NCBI RefSeq assembly: GCF_014637175.1
Contig: NZ_BMEV01000007.1
Coordinates: forward strand, 1 to 64,000
DNA: 64,000 nt
Origin: Compostibacillus humi
GTDB lineage: Bacteria; Bacillota; Bacilli; Bacillales; Amphibacillaceae
Direction: 5' to 3'
Below are positions 55,404 through 63,611 of this stretch, piece after piece. Made by a program: the position numbers and the translations under genes. Below the pieces are notes generated by a model. It was given only the letters and a program-made list of their open reading frames with translations. It ran no database searches and was not told the origin of the DNA. Positions within the stretch are counted from its first letter, which is position 1. Each line of letters begins with the position of its first letter.

Positions 55404-55974
55404 CGATCGCCACTGCCCATATCCCCAGCAACCTATATTGACTTGGAAAGTGTGGAAGGGATGAATGAGAGCATTCTCGTCCTTGGAGAAAAATATGACC
55501 GCATGGAACAAGCGGAGAAAATCCTCAATAATTTTGAAGATAAAATGGCAGAGATTGAGGAAAAAGTAAAAGACAAAGAACCGCCAACGGTACTGATTTT
55601 ATTTGGTGTGCCGGTAAGCTATCTTGTAGCAACTGAAGATTCCTATGTCGGAGACCTTGTCCGGCGGGCAGGGGGAGTGAATGCCGTACCGGATAAAGGT
55701 GTCGAATATATTGCCTCCAATACGGAAAACTTGCGGCAATCCAATCCGGACATCATTTTAAAAATGGCCCATGGGATGCCGGAAGAAGTCGTAGAAATGT
55801 TTGACAAGGAATTTAAAGAAAACGATATTTGGAAACATTTTCAAAGCCGTACAAGATGGCCGCGTCTAAGTCTATGATTTAGAGGAAACCCGCTTCGATT
55901 CCACCGCCAATTTGGCTGCACCAGAAGCATTGGAAGAACTGGTCGTCATCCTTTATCCAGAATTAGCCGAGTAA
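55404..55974 (+). pseudogene. C-terminal two-thirds of an IsdE-like heme/iron binding lipoprotein
   Basis: Reads 'PATYIDLESVEGMNESILVLGEKYDRM', 'PTVLILFGVPVSYLVATEDSYVGDLVRRAGG' and 'NPDIILKMAHGMPEEVVEMFDKEF', typical of IsdE/FhuD-type substrate-binding proteins. After 'WKHFQ' a one-base shift, then an in-frame TAA made by a partial GTCTA duplication near 55870, interrupt the end, which resumes as 'YDLEETRFDSTANLAAPEALEEL' with a stop at 55972-55974. The N-terminal third with its lipobox is absent here but present, inverted, at 56080-56358. This is therefore one gene broken by an inversion and further decay. Confidence 0.82.
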
Positions 55975-56079
55975 CTGAATGGGGCATGCCCATGACGAAA
56001 GAGGTTGTATCATGTATAAAAAATTGCGTGTTTCATAGCAGTGATTCTGGAAGAAAGACACCTAAACAAATAACGATGA

Positions 56080-57147
56080 TTATTCCATATCCGGTTCCAT
56101 CGCCAATCCAACTTCTGGCAAATCTTTATAGGTCGTTGGCACACCGACTAGGTCCAATTCCAATGCATCAGTAATTTCCGTTAAAGCAACGGTAGTGGAA
56201 ATAATGCGATGCTCACTATTAGCTGCATTTCCATCCTCGCTTGACTTCGTTTCTTCTGTATTTGCATTCTTTTCTGCCGCAGTCGTTTCTTCACTTGTGC
56301 CACAGCCGGCTGCAATAAGCAACACTAAAATAATCATAAGTAAAAAAATAAACCTTTTTCCGATTAATGCCCCTGCTGTATCGAAAAAGGCAACAAATAA
56401 AAACGTAAAAATAACGGCAATTAATTCAGGAGTAAAAATTTCATCTACATGGGAAAACACAACCCCAAACGTGGGCTCCAGGCTTGGGATTTCCCCGACA
56501 ATGGATGAAGGAACACAGATTAAGCCAAATATCATCCCGATGATCGTCGTAATCACCATACCGTAAAAAATACCGCCATTGATTCCCCGTACTAACATTA
56601 TGATTGTTATCATCAGACCGACGACTGCAAGTGCCGTTGTCGCTGAAGTGATGTCTCCAATACTGACAAAAGTATCCGGGTTAGCAATGATAATCCCCGC
56701 ATTTTTCAGGCCGATAAAGGTGATGAAAAAGCCGATTCCGGAAGCAATGGCATATTTTAAATCTTGTGGTATGGCGTTAATAATCTTTTCCCGGATTTTC
56801 ATCACACTTAAAATCATAAAAATAATTCCCGCAATCAGCACGCCGGTTAAAGCCACTTGCCAATCGATTCCCATGCCGATACAGACAGAAAAGGTAAAGA
56901 AAGAATTAAGCCCCATGCTCGGAGCAATGGCGATGGGATAATTGGCCAACAGCCCTATCAGAAGCGTCCCGATGATTGCCGTTAACGCCGTTGCGGTAAA
57001 CACCGCGCCCCGGTCCATCCCGGCTTGACTCAAAATAAGCGGGTTAACAACTAATATGTAAGCTACGGACAAAAAGGTCGTTATTCCGGCCAACGTTTCC
57101 TGTTTATAAGACGTATTTCGTTCAGCGAATTGGAAGAAATTTTTCAT
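56080..57147 (-). CDS. Chimeric frame: truncated guanine/hypoxanthine permease fused to an IsdE-like lipoprotein head
   Basis: A 355-residue frame with two unrelated halves. Residues 1-263 are the start of an NCS2/AzgA-type purine permease (PbuG-like): 'FFQFAERNTSYKQETLAGITTFLSVAYILVVNP' and 'APSMGLNSFFTF'. The permease breaks after 'FFDTAGALIG', where about 170 residues and later helices should follow. From about residue 264 it is a lipoprotein: 'KRFIFLLMIILVLLIAAGCG' (lipobox with Cys282), an acidic linker and 'HRIISTTVALTEITDALELD', ending after 'MEPDME'. The second half matches the missing head of the binding protein at 55404. The fusion point is near 56358. A guanine riboswitch precedes it. 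The product is probably non-functional. Confidence 0.85.
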   Translation of the reverse strand: MKNFFQFAERNTSYKQETLAGITTFLSVAYILVVNPLILSQAGMDRGAVFTATALTAIIGTLLIGLLANYPIAIAPSMGLNSFFTFSVCIGMGIDWQVALTGVLIAGIIFMILSVMKIREKIINAIPQDLKYAIASGIGFFITFIGLKNAGIIIANPDTFVSIGDITSATTALAVVGLMITIIMLVRGINGGIFYGMVITTIIGMIFGLICVPSSIVGEIPSLEPTFGVVFSHVDEIFTPELIAVIFTFLFVAFFDTAGALIGKRFIFLLMIILVLLIAAGCGTSEETTAAEKNANTEETKSSEDGNAANSEHRIISTTVALTEITDALELDLVGVPTTYKDLPEVGLAMEPDME

Positions 57148-57203
57148 ATCCTATGTACCCCTATTCTGCATTCATTCAGCCGATAAGCTTTCAAGACATA
57201 TAA

Positions 57204-57232
57204 AAACTTTGGCTAACTCAAAGCCAAAGTTT
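57204..57232 (-). terminator. Riboswitch expression-platform terminator
   Basis: AAACTTTGGCT / AGCCAAAGTTT with a 6-7-base loop is followed by TTTATATG on the minus strand, between the aptamer and the permease start. This is the usual ligand-induced terminator of purine riboswitches. Confidence 0.85.
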
Positions 57233-57258
57233 ATCTGCAAAGGAATAGGAAATGTATT

Positions 57259-57327
57259 CCCTTGTAGATAAGCTATTTACGGTAGCTGGTAGAAACGCTC
57301 AAGCCCTATTCTTGAACTTATACAAGG
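57259..57327 (-). ncRNA. Guanine-type purine riboswitch
   Basis: On the minus strand P1 pairs CCTTGTA with TACAAGG. P2 pairs GTTCAAG with CTTGAGC. The joining segment GTTTCTACCAG is the invariant J2/3 core, and P3 contains CCGTAAA. J3/1 reads ATCTAC, with C at the ligand-specifying position (position 74), so guanine/hypoxanthine rather than adenine is expected. It controls the truncated pbuG-like frame downstream. Confidence 0.93.
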
Positions 57328-57499
57328 CATATTTTAAACAATAGAGAAATCATAACAAGTTTAATTTGGAACGTCAATGACGAATTTGGGAAAATTAGAC
57401 AGGTGGAATTGTTTTGGGATGGGGTGATCATTTGACAAAACTACAAAATATGAAGTGAAGTTGATGGGGCTAAAGTTAGGGAATGCAGGAAATCCTTCA

Positions 57500-58340
57500 A
57501 AGTGTTCTCTCGGCAGATCCTTCTGCTTTTTTCTCAGAGATCAACCGTGATAAGCACTCTCTCGGTCGATTCTTGCGCTTTTTCCTCTGATATCAACCGT
57601 GATAAGCACTCTTCTCGGTCGATTCCTACAACTTTTTCTCTGATATCGACCGTGATAAGCGCTCTCTCGGTCGATTTCTACAACTTTTTCTCTGATATCG
57701 ACCGTGATAAGCGCTCTCTCGGTCGATTCCTACAACTTTTTCTCTGATATCGACCGTGATAAGCGCTCTCTCGGTCGATTCCTACAACTTTTTCTCTGAT
57801 ATCGACCGTGATAAGCGCTCTCTCGGTCGATTCCTACAACTTTTTCTCTGATATCGACCGTGATAAGCGCTCTCTCGGTCGATTCCTACAACTTTTTCTC
57901 TGATATCGACCGTGATAAGCGCTCTCTCGGTCGATTCTTGCGCTTTTTCCTCTGATATCAACCGTGATAAGCGCTCTCTCGGCTGTTTCCTACAACTTTT
58001 TCTCTGATATCAACCGTGATAAGCGCTCTCTCGGTCGATTTCTACAACTTTTTCTCTGATATCGTCCGTGATAAGCGCTCTCTCGGTCGATTCCTACAAC
58101 TTTTTCTCTGATATCGACCGTGATAAGCGCTCTCTCGGCTGTTTCCTACAACTTTTTCTCTGATATCGTCCGTGATAAGCGCTCTCTCGGTCGATTCCTA
58201 CAACTTTTTCTCTGATATCGACCGTGATAAGCGCTCTCTCGGTCGATTCTTGCGCTTTTTCCTCTGATATCGACCGTGAAAAGCGCTCTCTCGGTCGATT
58301 CTTGCGCTTTTTCCTCTGATATCGACCGTGATACGATGCA
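57500..58340 (+). repeat. Intergenic repeat array, type A (52-bp), copy 3
   Basis: About sixteen tandem 52-base units: GCGCTCTCTCGGTCGATTCC, TACAACTTTTTCTCTGATATC, GACCGTGATAA. Here the left CGGTCGAT and the right ATCGACCG are perfect reverse complements, so each unit can form an 8-bp stem with a 21-base loop. A few units carry GGCTGTTTC for GGTCGATTC, or TTGCGCTTTTTCC in the middle. It lies between the riboswitch-pbuG locus and the CDF transporter. Confidence 0.95.
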
Positions 58341-58361
58341 CCCGTCCGGTTATAGCATACA

Positions 58362-58395
58362 AAAAAAATCAACCCTGCTTTTCTGAAAAGCGGGT
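58362..58395 (-). terminator. Terminator after the CDF transporter gene
   Basis: CCCGCTTTT / AAAAGCAGGG with a 3-base loop is followed on the minus strand by TTGATTTTTTTTG. Confidence 0.75.
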
Positions 58396-58515
58396 GGACT
58401 TAATTTTTTATAAAAGGATCCCTTTGATGCCAATAACAAATGCATTTTGACAGCTGTACCAGAAAAACGATTCTACCATTCTTCTCCTTCTGTACAATTA
58501 ATTTTCCGTCTAACA

Positions 58516-59490
58516 TTAGCTAGGTTTCCAATCAATATCCCCGTCATCCTCAATAATGCCGATGCCGACATCGGCAATATCCGGATCTTTTAACACTTCT
58601 TCTTTTACTCTTACTTTTATATCATCGGCCTCCGCTAATGTTAACCCTTGCCGCAGCTCAATTCTCGTTTCCACATGATAATATCTGCCTTCCTGCATGA
58701 TTCGCATTTGATTAATATCGGTTACATCTTTGTCCCGCAAAATAATCCCGGTAATTCTTTCTTCAATGTCCTTCGGTGCCGCTACGCCAATTAAGCCGAC
58801 CATGTTGTCATAACCGACACGGAACGCGACGCCAATCATTAATATTCCAATTAGAATCGTTACGAGCCCATCAATCAGAACAAAATCGGTAAAGGAAATA
58901 ACGACAACGGAAATCAGTGCCAATGCAGCTCCGCTTACGGCGACTAAATCTTCATAAAACACAAGCCTTGTCGGCGGGGCTGCCCTGCCGACATTTTTGA
59001 AAGCACCAGTTATGATGCCAAAGCCTGCCGCTTCGGCACGGGCTTCGACATTAATTTCCTTCATCGCTTTCACTAAAATAACCCCATCAATTACTAAGTT
59101 CAACACTAATACACCGACGTTAATCCAAAAGCCGTCCCCTGCTTCCGCCGGATGCTGAATTAAATGCCAGCCTTCCCGGATTGTTTCATATGCCATAATC
59201 GTCACGACAATTACGGCAACCATACAGAAAATGTTGATTACTCTGCCAAATCCCGTCGGAAACCTCGGCGTTGGACGCTTTTCCGATAAAATGCTCCCGA
59301 CATATACAAACCCCTGGTTCACTGCATCCGCGGTGGAATGCATCGCGGAAGCAAATAGAGCGCCGCTTCCGCTTAAGGCTGCGGCAAAAAATTTTGCAAT
59401 CGCTAAAATGGTGTTACCCAGGGCGGCAATCAGCGATGATTTATTTCCCTTTTTAATTAAGCCGGCAAAGGACTCCCGCTCTAATTCCAC
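58516..59490 (-). CDS. Cation diffusion facilitator family transporter
   Basis: A 324-residue CDF protein, exporting divalent metal (zinc, cobalt, manganese or iron) in exchange for protons. The metal-site motif HxxxD is in 'ASAMHSTADAVNQGFVYVG' (helix 2). The second site region in helix 5 reads 'VFYEDLVAVSGAALALI', as in the SLC30A9-like branch rather than the usual HxxxD. The C-terminal cytoplasmic domain (about 225-324) has 'YYHVETRIELRQGLTLAEADDIK'. The N-terminal 'SLIAALGNTILAIAKFFAAALSGSGAL' is helix 1. It is monocistronic. Confidence 0.9.
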   Translation of the reverse strand: MELERESFAGLIKKGNKSSLIAALGNTILAIAKFFAAALSGSGALFASAMHSTADAVNQGFVYVGSILSEKRPTPRFPTGFGRVINIFCMVAVIVVTIMAYETIREGWHLIQHPAEAGDGFWINVGVLVLNLVIDGVILVKAMKEINVEARAEAAGFGIITGAFKNVGRAAPPTRLVFYEDLVAVSGAALALISVVVISFTDFVLIDGLVTILIGILMIGVAFRVGYDNMVGLIGVAAPKDIEERITGIILRDKDVTDINQMRIMQEGRYYHVETRIELRQGLTLAEADDIKVRVKEEVLKDPDIADVGIGIIEDDGDIDWKPS

Positions 59491-59805
59491 CAGTCCACTC
59501 CCCTTTTATGAATGAAATTATTATTTAATATTTGATGAGCAGGAGATTTTTAAACGGAATATGGCAATAGATTATCTGCTTATCTCGCCAATTATCTTGC
59601 AACACCATCAGGGAAGCGGTCTGCATACAAGTTTAAACGATGCAGAGTTCCGCATTTTTATGGAACCGGGTTAGCCGGATGATATTGCATGCTGCGCCAG
59701 TTAGTTTCCAAATATGGGTCATCGCCTATCCAAAACGAGGCTGTTTGCCATACCCTACAATATACTGTGCTTTTTCATTAATTTGGAAAAATGGAGGTTA
59801 TAAAG
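59491..59805. other. 315-base stretch without a supported gene
   Basis: It contains the CDF upstream region and a 37-codon frame beginning at about 59564, with no ribosome binding site and no recognisable similarity. Nothing else was identified. Confidence 0.5.
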
Positions 59806-60068
59806 TTGAATGAAATGATGACCAATCCTCAATGGAATGAGCAGGATGAAAGAATTGTCGGGCGACGGCCCCCTTATGGCTTCGGATATGGACATGGCTT
59901 TGGTCGCCGTCCGTTCGATATGGGTATCCATTCGGTTTCGGAGCACCATTTTTAGGCGGCGTCGTTGGCGGATTATTAGGAAGCGCCTTATTCCCACCAT
60001 ATGGCTATGGATATCCATATTATGGTGGATATCCGTTCTACGGCGAATATGGGTATCCTTATTATTAA
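59806..60068 (+). pseudogene. Gly/Tyr-rich small protein, frameshifted
   Basis: A TTG start at 59806 with GGAGG 8 bases upstream opens a frame rich in glycine, tyrosine, phenylalanine and proline ('RRPPYGFGYGHGFGRRPF') that stops at 59955. The continuing low-complexity part, 'YPFGFGAPFLGGVVGGLLGSALFPP' and then YGYGYPYYGG-type repeats to 60068, is in the next frame. One base gained or lost near TTCGATATGGG at about 59920 would restore a single protein of about 87 residues. Such Gly/Tyr/Pro-rich proteins in Bacillaceae are often spore- or surface-associated; function unproven. Confidence 0.7.
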
Positions 60069-60391
60069 AAAGTTAATTATGCAGTGAAAGGGTCGATGCT
60101 ACAACAGGAGAAACTAATGCCCGTTAGAATATCGCCTTTTTTAAGCAGCTGGACTTCCAGGAGTCCATATTGCATTTTGCAAGACTTGCCAACCGATTAC
60201 AGGGAAATTTTGATTTAATCATGTTACGATAGGAACTAAGTTTAGGTGATTTCTCTGTGAGGAACTATATGAAATCACCTCATTTTTTAGTAATGAGTCA
60301 TTAATGTTTTTTCTTATTGACTTTTCCCATAATTGATGTAATATATATTTAACAAATGTAATTTATATATTGCTTTTTGCAGGTGAAGGTG
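60069..60391. other. 323-base stretch without a supported gene
   Basis: It contains a 33-codon frame at 60117-60218 with an AGGAG site but no recognisable product, a repeated 'AGGTGATTTC' and 'GAAATCACCT' inverted pair (about 60245-60280), and the promoter region of the XRE regulator. Confidence 0.5.
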
Positions 60392-60592
60392 ATGAAGAAC
60401 AACGTAAAAATAGCACGGATAAAACAATCGATGACGCAGCAGCAGCTGGCCGAAAGGGTCGGCGTTACGAGACAGACGATCGGACTGATTGAGAAAGGCC
60501 AATATAACCCTAGTCTGCAGCTTTGCATTGCCATTGCGAAGGAACTGAATAAAACATTGGATGAATTGTTTTGGGAGGTCGACGACGAATGA
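60392..60592 (+). CDS. XRE-family HTH regulator (YozG/Cro-like)
   Basis: A 66-residue helix-turn-helix protein consisting of the DNA-binding domain only: 'IARIKQSMTQQQLAERVGVTRQTIGLIEKGQYNPSLQLCIAIAKEL'. This compact type usually controls the membrane protein encoded next to it. The ATG at 60392 follows AGGTGAAGG. Its stop overlaps the next gene's start (ATGA). Confidence 0.92.
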   Translation: MKNNVKIARIKQSMTQQQLAERVGVTRQTIGLIEKGQYNPSLQLCIAIAKELNKTLDELFWEVDDE

Positions 60593-61044
60593 AATCATGG
60601 ATATCTTTTTTCCTGCCAGATGACGAATATAAGAAAAAACGAATGCTGTACTTTTTATCCGAAGGTTCCGTTATTCTAATGTTCAGCCTTACTATTATGA
60701 TGATTTTCAGCAACAGCTTTCATCTCGACGCAGAAATTTCACTCCTGCTGCCTGCAGCTGTCTTCCTCGTTTATGTATTAGGAAGATATGCATTGTCAGG
60801 GATTGAATATGCAGATATCGCCACAGAGGGTGCGTACAAAAAGGAACTAAAGCATATTTTCGTTAGAACAGGCAAATTTTTAGGGATTTATCTGCTCTTA
60901 TATATAGCTTTTATAGGAATTCCCAGCAGCCAACATGACTGGGTTGAAATGATAGGATTAATCCTAAGCATCAGTTTGCTCTGGTTTTTTGTTAATTACA
61001 TCTCTTTAAAACGTTCCTATCATAAAAATAAAGAGTTGCTATAA
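60589..61044 (+). CDS. Membrane protein paired with the XRE regulator (DUF3278/DUF3796-like)
   Basis: A 151-residue protein with four hydrophobic segments (about 24-42, 50-66, 92-110 and 120-137) and short charged ends ('PDDEYKKKRML', 'KRSYHKNKELL'). GGGAGG lies 10 bases before the ATG. It starts inside the regulator's stop codon. Small four-helix proteins coupled to Cro-type regulators are widespread in Firmicutes and of unknown function; the DUF label is a guess. Confidence 0.75.
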   Translation: MKSWISFFLPDDEYKKKRMLYFLSEGSVILMFSLTIMMIFSNSFHLDAEISLLLPAAVFLVYVLGRYALSGIEYADIATEGAYKKELKHIFVRTGKFLGIYLLLYIAFIGIPSSQHDWVEMIGLILSISLLWFFVNYISLKRSYHKNKELL

Positions 61045-61069
61045 TCTCGCCACTGCATTAACGCAACGT

Positions 61070-61104
61070 ACGGAACTTTCGCATCATTGGAAGTTCCGTT
61101 TTTT
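61070..61104 (+). terminator. Terminator after the XRE-membrane pair
   Basis: ACGGAACTT / AAGTTCCGT with a 12-base loop is followed by TTTTT. Confidence 0.85.
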
Positions 61105-61227
61105 ATATCTTTGTACGAATGTTTGGTAAAGCTCTAAAATAATAAAGGTCCGAAAATTTATTCCCGGCCTCCATTGGCTGGGTCATTCTCTCCATTTAGG
61201 ATAAACTATAAAAAAGGTGGTGAAGGA

Positions 61228-63267
61228 ATGGGAGCAAATAAACTTATTGGCGAAAAATCCCCCTACCTGCTGCAGCATGCCCATAACCCGGTTGACTGGT
61301 ATCCTTGGAGCGAAGAAGCTTTTGCAAAAGCGAAAGAGGAAAACAAGCCGATTTTTCTTTCCATTGGCTATTCCACTTGCCATTGGTGCCATGTCATGGC
61401 CCACGAATCCTTTGAGGATGAAGAAGTCGCCAACATATTAAACGAAAAATACGTATCCATAAAAGTGGACAGGGAAGAGCGCCCGGATATCGATTCCATC
61501 TACATGAAAGTGTGCCAGATGATGACCGGCCACGGCGGCTGGCCCCTTTCGATTTTTATGACTCCGGATAAAGTTCCCTTTTATGCCGGCACCTATTTCC
61601 CAAAAGAAAGCAAATACGGCCGGCCAGGGCTGATGGAAGTGCTGACCCAGCTGCATAACAAATATACGGAAGACCCGGACCATATTGCCGATGTGACAGA
61701 AAGCGTGAAAAATGCATTGGCAAAAACGGCGGCAAAGAAAGGGAGAGCGCGGCTGACTGTGGACATGGCGGCAAAGGGATTTGGCCAGCTGGCGAGAAGT
61801 TTTGATTTTACTTACGGCGGCTTTGGCGAAGCGCCAAAATTCCCGATGCCGCAAAATTTGCTGTTTTTGCTCCGGCATTATTATTTCTCCGGAAACAGCG
61901 CCGCCCTGAAGATTGCCGAAACGACGCTAAAGGATATGACAAAGGGCGGCATATGGGATCATATCGGTTTTGGCTTTGCCCGTTATTCCACCGATGATGA
62001 ATGGCTCGTCCCCCATTTCGAGAAAATGCTTTATGACAATGCGTTGCTGCTGATCGTATTTGCGGAATGTTACGCCATTACGAAGGAACCCTTCTACCGG
62101 AAGATCGCCGGGCAGATTATCGAGTTTATCGGCCGGGAAATGACAGGAGAAGACGGCGCCTTTTATTCGGCCATTGATGCAGACTCGGAAGGTGTCGAAG
62201 GAAAATATTACGTCTGGGATTATGACGAAGTGATGGAATTGCTCGGGCCGGAACGGGGAGAGCTGTTCACCGAACTCTACGACATTACCCCGGAAGGAAA
62301 TTTTGAAGGAAAAAACATCCCGAACCTCATTGAAACGGATTTGGAAGATGAGGCGGAAGAGCTGGGAATTCCTCTCGAGGAACTGGAACGGCAACTGGAA
62401 GAGGCACGGAAGATTCTTTTAGCCGCCCGGGAAAAACGGGTGCGTCCGCATGTGGATGATAAAGTGTTAACTGCATGGAACGGAATGATGATTGCGGCTC
62501 TCGCAAAAGCAGGGAAAGTTTTTCAAAAAGAAGAATACGTCCAGCGCGCCAGCAAAGCATTGCAATTTATCGAGGAAAAACTTTTTATCGGCGGCAGGCT
62601 GTACGCCCGCTACCGGGACGGGGAGGCCAAATTTCCTGGGTATCTCGACGATTATACTTATCTACTCTGGGCGTACTTGGAGCTGTATGAAGCAACGTTT
62701 GATGCAAAGATGCTCATCACGGCCCGCCGTCTTGCGGACAATTTGCTCGATTTGTTTTGGGACCCAGAAGAGGGCGGGTTTTTCTTCAGCGGCAAAGACA
62801 GTGAACAGCTCATAGCGAAAGACAAAGAAATTTATGACGGGGCGATACCGTCAGGCAATAGTGTTGCGGCGGTCATGCTTGTACGTTTAGGATTTTTGAC
62901 AGGGGAGACGAAGTACGTGGAGAAGACGGAAGAAATGTATTATACCTTTTATGATGAAATGACCCGGGCACCTTCCGCCAGTCCCTTTTTCCTGCAGGCG
63001 CTGCAGCTGACCGAACTCCCGACAAAGGAAGTCGTCGTGCTCGGAAGCCGGGATTCTGCATTTCTGGCCAAACTCCAGCAGGAATTTTTGCCGGATGTTT
63101 CCTTGCTCGCAGCAGAAGATGAAAGTGCGCTTGCATCGGCAGCACCGTTTGCGGCGGGCTATCGGCCGTTAAACGGAGACGTAACAGTGTATGTCTGTGA
63201 AAACTTTGCCTGCCAGCAGCCGACAACCGATTTGGAAGAAGCGTGGAATCGTATTGTTAAAAGCTAA
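61228..63267 (+). CDS. yyaL: Thioredoxin-domain protein YyaL (DUF255 / SSP411 family)
   Basis: A 679-residue protein. The N-terminal thioredoxin-like domain (DUF255, about 1-165) starts '[23 protein letters not shown]' and carries the CHWCH motif in '[16 protein letters not shown]'. The remainder (about 190-670) is an (alpha/alpha)-barrel like six-hairpin glycosidases or N-acylglucosamine epimerases ('[16 protein letters not shown]', '[10 protein letters not shown]'). Relatives are B. subtilis YyaL and mammalian SPATA20; the biochemical role is not settled. The ATG at 61228 follows GGTGGTGAAGGA; the frame extends further without a site. Its composition is GC-richer than the window average. 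Confidence 0.93.
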   Translation: MGANKLIGEKSPYLLQHAHNPVDWYPWSEEAFAKAKEENKPIFLSIGYSTCHWCHVMAHESFEDEEVANILNEKYVSIKVDREERPDIDSIYMKVCQMMTGHGGWPLSIFMTPDKVPFYAGTYFPKESKYGRPGLMEVLTQLHNKYTEDPDHIADVTESVKNALAKTAAKKGRARLTVDMAAKGFGQLARSFDFTYGGFGEAPKFPMPQNLLFLLRHYYFSGNSAALKIAETTLKDMTKGGIWDHIGFGFARYSTDDEWLVPHFEKMLYDNALLLIVFAECYAITKEPFYRKIAGQIIEFIGREMTGEDGAFYSAIDADSEGVEGKYYVWDYDEVMELLGPERGELFTELYDITPEGNFEGKNIPNLIETDLEDEAEELGIPLEELERQLEEARKILLAAREKRVRPHVDDKVLTAWNGMMIAALAKAGKVFQKEEYVQRASKALQFIEEKLFIGGRLYARYRDGEAKFPGYLDDYTYLLWAYLELYEATFDAKMLITARRLADNLLDLFWDPEEGGFFFSGKDSEQLIAKDKEIYDGAIPSGNSVAAVMLVRLGFLTGETKYVEKTEEMYYTFYDEMTRAPSASPFFLQALQLTELPTKEVVVLGSRDSAFLAKLQQEFLPDVSLLAAEDESALASAAPFAAGYRPLNGDVTVYVCENFACQQPTTDLEEAWNRIVKS

Positions 63268-63280
63268 AGTTAGTATAGCA

Positions 63281-63312
63281 AAAATCCCTGTCCGCTCTGG
63301 CAGGGATTTTTA
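63281..63312 (+). terminator. yyaL terminator
   Basis: AAAATCCCTG / CAGGGATTTT with a 10-base loop continues into TTATG just after the stop. Confidence 0.85.
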
Positions 63313-63344
63313 TGTTTGTGGTGATTTTATGCAAGTCGGATAAT

Positions 63345-63550
63345 CTCTGATTCCCAAGAATGCCGGCGTTTTGCAGGATATCAGCGGCCACGGCCGGGCT
63401 ATCAGCGTTTGGAAAAAATATCAGCTTATCTCCAAAAATATCTAGCGTTTAATTTAAAATATCAGCGAATCGGTTTTATCAGCGTTCGGAACGGAAAATC
63501 AGCGGTACTTACAGAAATATCAGCATACTGCAAACTCTATCATCCGCCAT
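63345..63550 (-). repeat. Intergenic repeat array, type B, copy 3 (opposite orientation)
   Basis: About ten ~20-base units with the core AATATCAGCG (reverse complement of CGCTGATATT), for example ATATCAGCGTTTGGAAAAAA and AAATATCAGCGAATCGG. It is the same family as the arrays at 8290 and 16853, on the other strand. Confidence 0.82.
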
Positions 63551-63611
63551 AAAAATGATATACGTTTTTTTCGTTTATAAGGTATACTATCCAATAAAGG
63601 AGGTGCAATCG

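Noticed and set aside
57502-58372. Reading frames of 80-95 residues inside the type A arrays
   Set aside because: The frames arise because 52-base units can lack stops in one frame; they have no independent start signals and no family resemblance.
60117-60218. 33-codon frame with an AGGAG site
   Set aside because: It is too short, with no recognisable similarity and no context to support it as a gene.
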